A stretch of DNA of 10,485 nt from Gammaproteobacteria bacterium. GTDB taxonomy: Bacteria; Pseudomonadota; Gammaproteobacteria; Chromatiales; Chromatiaceae. The stretch is taken from NCBI GenBank assembly GCA_030625445.1, contig DAOUQU010000031.1, positions 1 to 10,485 of the forward strand. The letters run 5' to 3'. The position numbers were made by a program, and so were the translations under genes. Shown piece by piece: positions 6,832-10,485 of this stretch (the stretch's first letter is position 1; each line of letters opens with the position of its first letter). The notes beneath the pieces were generated by a model, which was given only the letters and a program-made list of their open reading frames with translations, had not been told where the DNA came from and made no database searches.

Positions 6832-8037
6832 TTACTTCCCTGATGCAGCCGGCTTCACTTCTACAGAAACCGCTGGCACAGCTGCTTCTGCTTTTGGAGC
6901 TGGAGCTGCTACAGGTACTGACGTAGCAGGAGTTGGAACTGCTGCAGGGGCTGACGTAGCAGAAGCTGGTGCTGCCACCGGGGCCGGGGCCTTCTCAGGA
7001 GCTGGAGCTGCTTCAGGTGCTGACGCAGCAGGAGCAGCCTTCTTCGCCGCGGCAAAATGCTTTTCCATCTCCGCACGATGCTGCTCTATACGCTTCTCAG
7101 CTTGTGCACGGCGCTTTTCCATCTCTTCTTTTGCCTTGGCAAAACGCCCATCCATCTCTTTTTCGACCTTGGAGAAACGCTCATCCATCGCTTTTTTTGC
7201 AGCTTCATGACGCTCATCCATCTGCTTCATCTGCTCATCGATTGTGATGGGTTTTCTATCCTTCTGCTCAACTTCAACACGCTTTTGCATTTCAGCACGG
7301 CGGGCTTCCATCTGTTTGATTTTCGCAGCACGGCGCTCTGCACGCGCTTTTGCGGCTGCAGCGCTGCGCATCTGCATCTCTTTATTTGAAGGAGATCCTG
7401 CGGGTGCAGACCTGGAGCCAAAGCGCTTCTCCATCTCGGCGTAGCGAGCTGCACGTGCTTTGGCTGCTGCGGCGCGACGCTTCTGCATCTCTTTGTTTGA
7501 AGAAAATCCTGAAGGAGCCGAATCTAAAGCATAGCGCTTCTCAATCCCGGCACGGCGTTCCGCCCACTGCTTATCGGCTGCCGCCCGGCGCGCTGCACGT
7601 TGCTTGGCTGCCGCGGCGCGACGCTTCTGCATCTCTTCATTTGAAGGAAATCCTGAAGGAGTCGATTCTAAAGCAAAGCGCTTCTCAATCCCGGCGCGGC
7701 GTTCCGCCCACTCTTTATCGACTGCTGCACGACGAACTGCACGCTGTTTGACTGCCGCGGCGCGGCGCTTCTGCATCTCTTTGTTTGACGGGAATCCTGC
7801 AGGCGCAGATTCAGAAGCAAAGCGCTTATCCATCTCGGCGCGGCGGACAGCCATCTCTTTTTCTGCTGTTGCCCGGCGAGCTGCGCGCTCCTTGTCTGCT
7901 GCAGCACGACGCTTATCGATCTGTTCGAAGCTGACTGACGCCGGTGCATAACCACGGGCGGGAGCGTTCTCTGCCTGAACAGAAACAGCGGCAGTTGTCA
8001 GCGCAATGGCTGCTGCAATTTTGGTAATTTTGTACAT
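6832..8037 (-). CDS. Secreted Arg/Ala/Lys-rich tandem-repeat protein, probably coiled coil
   Basis: A 401-residue protein. Residues 1-22 form a Sec signal (MYKITKIAAAIALTTAAVSV then QA), with the mature protein starting near ENAPARG. Residues 42-222 are four tandem repeats (48, 48, 48 and 37 residues), each beginning K/M-R-x-A-A-A and ending with SNKEMQ or SNEEMQ; RRA triplets recur every 10-11 residues. Residues 223-335 continue as charged helix with KxMDxRF-type units, and 336-401 is an Ala/Pro-rich tail. The composition predicts a long, very basic helical rod in the periplasm or envelope. The ATG at 8037 has a GGAGA ribosome site seven bases upstream. No family is recognised with certainty. 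It shares a promoter palindrome and an Ala/Pro tail with the sulfur-globule-like genes, so a structural partner role, like the SgpD type of globule protein, is possible. Confidence 0.75.
   Translation of the reverse strand: MYKITKIAAAIALTTAAVSVQAENAPARGYAPASVSFEQIDKRRAAADKERAARRATAEKEMAVRRAEMDKRFASESAPAGFPSNKEMQKRRAAAVKQRAVRRAAVDKEWAERRAGIEKRFALESTPSGFPSNEEMQKRRAAAAKQRAARRAAADKQWAERRAGIEKRYALDSAPSGFSSNKEMQKRRAAAAKARAARYAEMEKRFGSRSAPAGSPSNKEMQMRSAAAAKARAERRAAKIKQMEARRAEMQKRVEVEQKDRKPITIDEQMKQMDERHEAAKKAMDERFSKVEKEMDGRFAKAKEEMEKRRAQAEKRIEQHRAEMEKHFAAAKKAAPAASAPEAAPAPEKAPAPVAAPASATSAPAAVPTPATSVPVAAPAPKAEAAVPAVSVEVKPAASGK
7372..7914 (-). repeat. 144-bp coding tandem repeat, four copies
   Basis: Copies run 7914-7771, 7770-7627, 7626-7483 and 7482-7372 in coding order. 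The first three are 144 bp; the last is 111 bp and lacks exactly 33 bp (11 codons). All stay in frame. Copies 2 and 3 are the most alike at protein level. Confidence 0.85.
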
Positions 8038-8247
8038 TGATGGATCTCCAGTAAGCTCAAATAGGCAACCAGATTCATGCAGCTGGCTGACAAGTAGCCG
8101 TCAAAACGGCAAGACCAGGTAACTTTACCCTGTATCAACATGCATGTCCCGTTGATTTTCCAGGTTCGGGCATTGCCAGCCATGCGGGTGAAACCCCTGT
8201 CGTCTGGAACAATTGCTGCAAACTGCCTGCATTACCCTATAGCGCAC

Positions 8248-8276
8248 AGAATATTAGAATATACTTAAATATGGAA
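8248..8276 (-). promoter_or_regulatory. Promoter and operator-like palindrome, site 2 (repeat-protein gene)
   Basis: The palindrome (8250-8271, arms AATATTAG and CTTAAATA around AATATA) has 14 of 22 self-complementary positions. On the minus strand it is followed by TATTCT (8248-8253), the same -10-like box at the same distance as at the other sites. The -35 region (TTCCAT, 8271-8276) is weak, which may mean an activator is needed. Confidence 0.45.
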
Positions 8277-8369
8277 TTACTTTATTTCTATCGACAGCTC
8301 TATATTGTTGGAATTTTCCTATGCTATCTCCGGATGAATCCTCACAATAAGCGGCGCTCCTCAACAACA

Positions 8370-8393
8370 AAAACCCGCCATGTGGCAGGTTTT
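8370..8393 (-). terminator. Intrinsic terminator of sulfur-globule-like gene 1
   Basis: The minus-strand stem is AAAACCTGCC and GGCGGGTTTT around the loop ACAT, followed by further T residues. One G-T pair is present. It lies about 50 bp after the stop codon. Confidence 0.85.
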
Positions 8394-8442
8394 TGTTTGC
8401 ACAACCCTGTGCATTTCAACTTCCTGTTAGCTGTGAACTACT

Positions 8443-8979
8443 TCACTTAGCTGCTGGTGCTCTGGGAGCAGGCGCTGGTGCCCTGGGAGCAGGCGCTGCT
8501 GCCCTGGGAGCAGGAGCCGCAGCTTGAGGTGCAGCAGCACGAGGAGCGTAACCATAAGGGCCGCCATAGCCGCCGCCGTATGGACGATAGCCATAGCCAT
8601 AGCCATCATTGCTGCGGTTTTGATAACGGTTGTCAAAACGGTTGTCCCAACGGTTGTCCCAGCGGTTGTCAAAACGGTTGTAGCCGTCGCCTTCGAAGTC
8701 GGAGTAGCCGTCACCTTCCCAATCGGACTCCATATCAGCGTCCATGTCCATGCTGAAGCTGCCGCGACCGCGTCCACGACCACGTCCACGACCTGACGCA
8801 TCACCACGGCCAGAGCCGCGATTGTACATGTCATTTCTCATGTCGTTGTTCCAGTCGCTGTTCCAGTCGTTGTTCCAGTCGCTGTCGCTATCATCCCAGG
8901 GCATATCCCACGATTCAGCAGAAACAGCCGTGGTCGCCATCATTGCTGCCAAAGCAGCGATCTTTACGATGTTTTTCAT
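8443..8979 (-). CDS. Sulfur-globule-like secreted low-complexity protein, paralog 1
   Basis: A 178-residue protein. A 21-residue Sec signal ends in TTAVSA, and the mature start is ESWDMPWDDSDSD. Then come Asp/Asn/Trp repeats (W-N-N/S-D, about 33-48), a GRGRGRG block with SFSMDMDADM after it, DGY repeats, five DNR units (RFDNRW type), a YGYGYRPYGGGYG stretch and an Ala/Pro/Arg tail built of APAPRA units. The WDMPW opening, the RG block with SFSM and the Tyr/Gly repeats resemble, from memory, proteins annotated as the sulfur globule family in gammaproteobacterial sulfur oxidisers. Those proteins coat periplasmic sulfur deposits. No catalytic motif or Cys is present. A GAGAG ribosome site precedes the ATG. 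It is the closer partner of a tandem duplication with the next gene, and has its own promoter and terminator. Confidence 0.65.
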   Translation of the reverse strand: MKNIVKIAALAAMMATTAVSAESWDMPWDDSDSDWNNDWNSDWNNDMRNDMYNRGSGRGDASGRGRGRGRGRGSFSMDMDADMESDWEGDGYSDFEGDGYNRFDNRWDNRWDNRFDNRYQNRSNDGYGYGYRPYGGGYGGPYGYAPRAAAPQAAAPAPRAAAPAPRAPAPAPRAPAAK

Positions 8980-9057
8980 GATTGATCTCTCTAGTTAAAT
9001 GAAAATGAAATTTGAAAAAGAGAGCTGTTGACTGCGTACCTCCTTTCCATGTGATAT

Positions 9058-9094
9058 AGAATATTAGTATTTGAGATTTTTGTGAAATACTAAT
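9058..9094 (-). promoter_or_regulatory. Promoter and operator-like site 3 (sulfur-globule-like gene 1)
   Basis: On the minus strand TTCACA (9081-9086, five of six matches to the -35 consensus) is 17 bp from TATTCT (9058-9063). The left operator half AATATTAGTAT is conserved, but the right half of the 22-bp palindrome is degenerate. Instead a perfect 10-bp inverted repeat, ATTAGTATTT (9063-9072) and AAATACTAAT (9085-9094), spans a 12-bp spacer over the promoter. The leader would be about 70 nt. Confidence 0.55.
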
Positions 9095-9230
9095 TTTCTA
9101 TCGAATGCGCTTCTTTCATTGGCAATAATTATCAACTACAAAGGTGTAGATGCAAAACCCCGTCATTCCGGCATGTTTAGACGACATCTCACACACCCCT
9201 GCGGGTCAGAAATGACATCGGAAGAGAAGA

Positions 9231-9256
9231 AAAAACCCGCCAATTGGCGGGTTTTT
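9231..9256 (-). terminator. Intrinsic terminator of sulfur-globule-like gene 2
   Basis: Perfect 11-bp arms (AAAAACCCGCC, 9231-9241, and GGCGGGTTTTT, 9246-9256) around the self-complementary loop AATT. The T run serves the minus-strand transcript and the hairpin is symmetrical enough to act both ways. Confidence 0.85.
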
Positions 9257-9308
9257 ATACATCCATGTGACTTCGGACTCCCTGTCCGTTACTGCTATAC
9301 GCTATAAA

Positions 9309-9854
9309 TTACTCAGCGCACTTTGCGGTAGCTGATGCTGCAGGCGCTTTTACCGCAGCTTGAGGTGCTGGAGCAGCCGCACGAAAAGCTGGAGCAGCCA
9401 TACGTGGAGCGGGAGCAGCCACACGAGGAGCATACCCATATGCACCATAGCCAGAAGGACGATAGCCATAACCATAGCCATCATTGCTGCGGTTTTGATA
9501 ACGGTTGTCAAAACGGTTATCAAAACGGTTGTCCCATTGATTGTCCCACTGATTGTAGCTGTCGCCATAACCGGAACCATAGCCGTCGCCTTCCATATCG
9601 GCATCGGCGTCCATATCCAGGTTCATGCTGAAACTGCCACGACCGGCGCCACGACCACGACCACGACCAGATGTGTCGCCACGACCATAGCCACGGTTGT
9701 TCATATTGTTGTTCCAGTTGTTGCTCCAGTCGTTGTTCCAGTCGTTGTTCCAGTCGCTGTCGCTATCGTCCCAGGGCATATCCCACGATTCAGCAGAAAC
9801 GGCTGTGGTAGCCAGCATTGCTGCCAAAGCAGCGATCTTTACGATGTTTTTCAT
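9309..9854 (-). CDS. Sulfur-globule-like secreted low-complexity protein, paralog 2
   Basis: A 181-residue protein from the ATG at 9854, chosen because it opens on the same signal peptide as paralog 1; an in-frame extension to 9917 runs into the leader. After the 21-residue signal come ESWDMPWDDSDSD, W-N-N-D repeats, a GRGDTSGRGRGRG block, SFSMNLDMDADADM, GYGSGYGDSY, QWDNQ and RFDNR repeats, YGYGYRPSGYGAYGYAP and an Ala/Pro-rich tail. The tail lacks the regular APAPRA repeats of paralog 1 and ends in KCAE, the only Cys of the mature proteins. Identity to paralog 1 is near complete at the signal, opening motif and NRSNDGYGYGYRP segment and lower in the repeats. The likely role is a periplasmic sulfur-globule envelope protein, by resemblance only. 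An AAAGAGA ribosome site lies upstream. Confidence 0.65.
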   Translation of the reverse strand: MKNIVKIAALAAMLATTAVSAESWDMPWDDSDSDWNNDWNNDWSNNWNNNMNNRGYGRGDTSGRGRGRGAGRGSFSMNLDMDADADMEGDGYGSGYGDSYNQWDNQWDNRFDNRFDNRYQNRSNDGYGYGYRPSGYGAYGYAPRVAAPAPRMAAPAFRAAAPAPQAAVKAPAASATAKCAE

Positions 9855-9937
9855 GATAGTGATCTCTTTAAAAGTAGTGAAAATAAAACTCTTGAGAAAG
9901 AGAGCTGTTGACTGCACGCCCCGTTTCCATGTGCAAT

Positions 9938-9966
9938 AGAATATTAGTATATTCTTAAATTGTATA
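9938..9966 (-). promoter_or_regulatory. Promoter and operator-like palindrome, site 4 (sulfur-globule-like gene 2)
   Basis: On the minus strand TATACA (9961-9966) is 17 bp from TATTCT (9938-9943). The palindrome at 9940-9961 (arms AATATTAG and CTTAAATT around TATATT, 16 of 22 self-complementary) fills the spacer. The leader would be about 75 nt. Confidence 0.55.
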
Positions 9967-10053
9967 TTGCTTATTTGCTATCTTTTATTGCTTTTCTATA
10001 CCTAAAAACTATCGATTTATGATTTCACCATGGATAACAATGCGATAGCAGAG

Positions 10054-10116
10054 TTGGCAGTTGGCAGTTGGCAGTTGGCAGTTGGCAGTTGGCAGTTGGC
10101 AGTTGGCAGTTGGCAG
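10054..10116. repeat. Nine tandem TTGGCAG heptamers
   Basis: 63 bp made of nine exact copies of the 7-bp unit TTGGCAG, with AG before the first copy continuing the period. It is non-coding and lies between the paralog 2 promoter and the NifX-like gene. Heptanucleotide arrays are known from cyanobacteria (STRR sequences) and large sulfur bacteria. Confidence 0.95.
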
Positions 10117-10185
10117 AAGTCTAATCGTGTCATTACCGATCGCAAGCCTTTTTCACTTGAATCTGTAACTTTTTAGTTGTTTTTA

Positions 10186-10249
10186 CTGCATACTGACGAC
10201 TGTCAACTTTCTTTTTTTGTCTTTCTGCATACTGAAGACCGCCAACTTT
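10186..10249. repeat. Pair of 25-bp direct repeats
   Basis: Copies at 10186-10210 and 10225-10249 both begin CTGCATACTGA and end CAACTTT; 22 of 25 positions match, with a T-rich 14-bp spacer. The CCAAC/TCAAC parts resemble the complement of the heptamer unit, so they may be decayed flanks of the same repeat family. Confidence 0.75.
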
Positions 10250-10252
10250 GAT

Positions 10253-10485
10253 TCACAACTCCAGTTTGACCTCCTGATGATCATGATGATTGTGCTCATG
10301 CGGCTCTTCGCTCTGCAGTTTGCCTTCAAGATAGAGCTTTACTGCTGCTTCCGGATCACTCTGGCTGGTAATGATTCCTGAGATTCCCTTATTGCCTAAT
10401 CGCCGTATCATACCCTTGCCCATACCCCCGGATATCAACACATCGACGACATCCAGCGGGTGCGCCTCATGTGGAGAACTCTCAT
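10253..10485 (-). CDS. NifX/NafY-type (dinitrogenase FeMo-cofactor family) protein, C-terminal part
   Basis: The frame is open from the right edge and ends at the TGA at 10253-10255, giving 76 complete codons. The segment SSPHEAHPLDVVDVLISGGMG, interrupted here after the first 20 residues or so by GKGMIRRLGNKGI, matches the C-terminal half of NifB/NifX/NafY-like iron-molybdenum cluster-binding proteins, where GGMGxGM is the family hallmark. The tail EEPHEHNHHDHQ is His-rich and probably binds metal. Stand-alone members occur in many bacteria without nitrogenase, so nitrogen fixation is not implied. A GTG at 10441 is an internal codon rather than the start, because family residues continue upstream of it. 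Confidence 0.85.
   Translation of the reverse strand, partial: ESSPHEAHPLDVVDVLISGGMGKGMIRRLGNKGISGIITSQSDPEAAVKLYLEGKLQSEEPHEHNHHDHQEVKLEL

Larger units (their letters stand above)
8038..8442. other. 405-bp intergenic region with long leader, promoter and terminator
   Basis: From the coding end it holds the ribosome site of the repeat-protein gene, an apparent leader of about 200 nt if transcription starts at the operator-linked promoter near 8248, the operator-like palindrome at 8250-8271, an AT-rich stretch without recognisable features, and the terminator of the next gene at 8370-8393. A short minus-strand frame in the leader (about 7998-8183) has no ribosome site or recognisable product. 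Confidence 0.5.
8980..9308. other. 329-bp intergenic region between the two sulfur-globule-like genes
   Basis: It holds the leader and promoter of paralog 1 (8980-9094) and the terminator of paralog 2 (9231-9256). Between them lies a stretch at about 9159-9221 that starts CCCGTCATTCCGG and ends AATGACATCGG. These ends are imperfect inverted repeats and look like a decayed dispersed palindrome. No gene is supported here; a 62-codon plus-strand frame at 9119-9307 runs through the terminator and has no ribosome site. Confidence 0.45.
9855..10252. other. 398-bp intergenic region with promoter, heptamer array and direct repeats
   Basis: It contains the leader and promoter of paralog 2 (9855-9966), an AT-rich stretch without features (9967-10053), nine TTGGCAG heptamers (10054-10116), and two 25-bp direct repeats (10186-10210 and 10225-10249). 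No gene is supported. No clear intrinsic terminator for the NifX-like gene was seen; the second direct repeat ends only four bases from its stop codon. Confidence 0.6.

Noticed and set aside
6647..7210. Plus-strand frame of 187 codons with a GAGAGGT site before its ATG
   Set aside because: Its first 45 codons look protein-like, but it runs through the perfect terminator hairpin and then antisense to the Ala/Pro-coding tail of the repeat protein, giving only Ala/Gly low complexity. At most a short remnant.
7372..7914. 144-bp repeats as a mobile element or CRISPR
   Set aside because: They are in-frame coding repeats inside one protein with no unique spacers or terminal inverted repeats.
8457..9911. 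Several plus-strand frames opposite the globule-like genes
   Set aside because: They are complements of short in-frame repeats and encode only repetitive Val/Ile/Ser/His-rich strings; promoters and terminators fit the minus strand.
10054..10116. Heptamer array as a CRISPR or an origin iteron array
   Set aside because: Units are 7 bp with no spacers, and no replication or cas gene is nearby.
1..10485. tRNA, rRNA or riboswitch genes
   Set aside because: No cloverleaf, rRNA segment or known riboswitch core was recognised on either strand by eye.

Overview
The window most resembles a sulfur-oxidising gammaproteobacterium, free-living or symbiotic. The reasons are two tandem secreted Gly/Asp/Asn/Arg/Tyr-rich proteins of sulfur-globule type, a SCO-type copper chaperone end, a DUF302 protein, a NifX/NafY-like protein and a moderate base composition. 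This is inferred from gene content; no marker gene is present.

Layout. (1) 1-112 (+): the last codons of a SCO1/SenC-type gene, followed by a long palindromic element at 180-251. (2) 316-4405 (-): a tightly packed five-gene unit, read in the order thioredoxin-like protein, Tat-exported gluconate 2-dehydrogenase subunit 3-like protein, GMC flavoprotein oxidoreductase, DUF302 protein, TauD/TfdA-like dioxygenase. The subunit 3 and GMC genes overlap by ATGA. (3) 4519-4768 (+): a divergent 43-codon acidic gene with a TTGACA promoter, a Shine-Dalgarno site and a hairpin terminator. (4) 4814-6592 (-): a Na/Pi-cotransporter-type membrane protein with a PhoU-like tail. (5) 6774-9961 (-): three separately transcribed genes for secreted low-complexity proteins, namely an Arg/Ala/Lys-rich repeat protein (probably coiled coil) and two paralogous sulfur-globule-like proteins. 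Each has its own terminator. (6) 9962-10485: a spacer with nine TTGGCAG heptamers and a pair of 25-bp direct repeats, then the 3' end of a NifX/NafY-like gene (-).

The most interesting signal is a 22-bp AT-rich imperfect palindrome (arms AATATTAG and CTTAWATT). It occurs in front of both sulfur-globule-like genes, in front of the coiled-coil gene, and between the redox operon and the small acidic gene. At the first three sites it fills the 17-bp spacer next to a conserved TATTCT-like -10 box. This suggests that one dimeric regulator, perhaps of ArsR type, controls the structural proteins and possibly the redox operon together. All three secreted low-complexity proteins also end in Ala/Pro-rich tails. 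A co-regulated envelope of periplasmic sulfur globules made of two Gly/Asp/Arg-rich proteins plus a coiled-coil partner is a reasonable hypothesis, but it is inference only.
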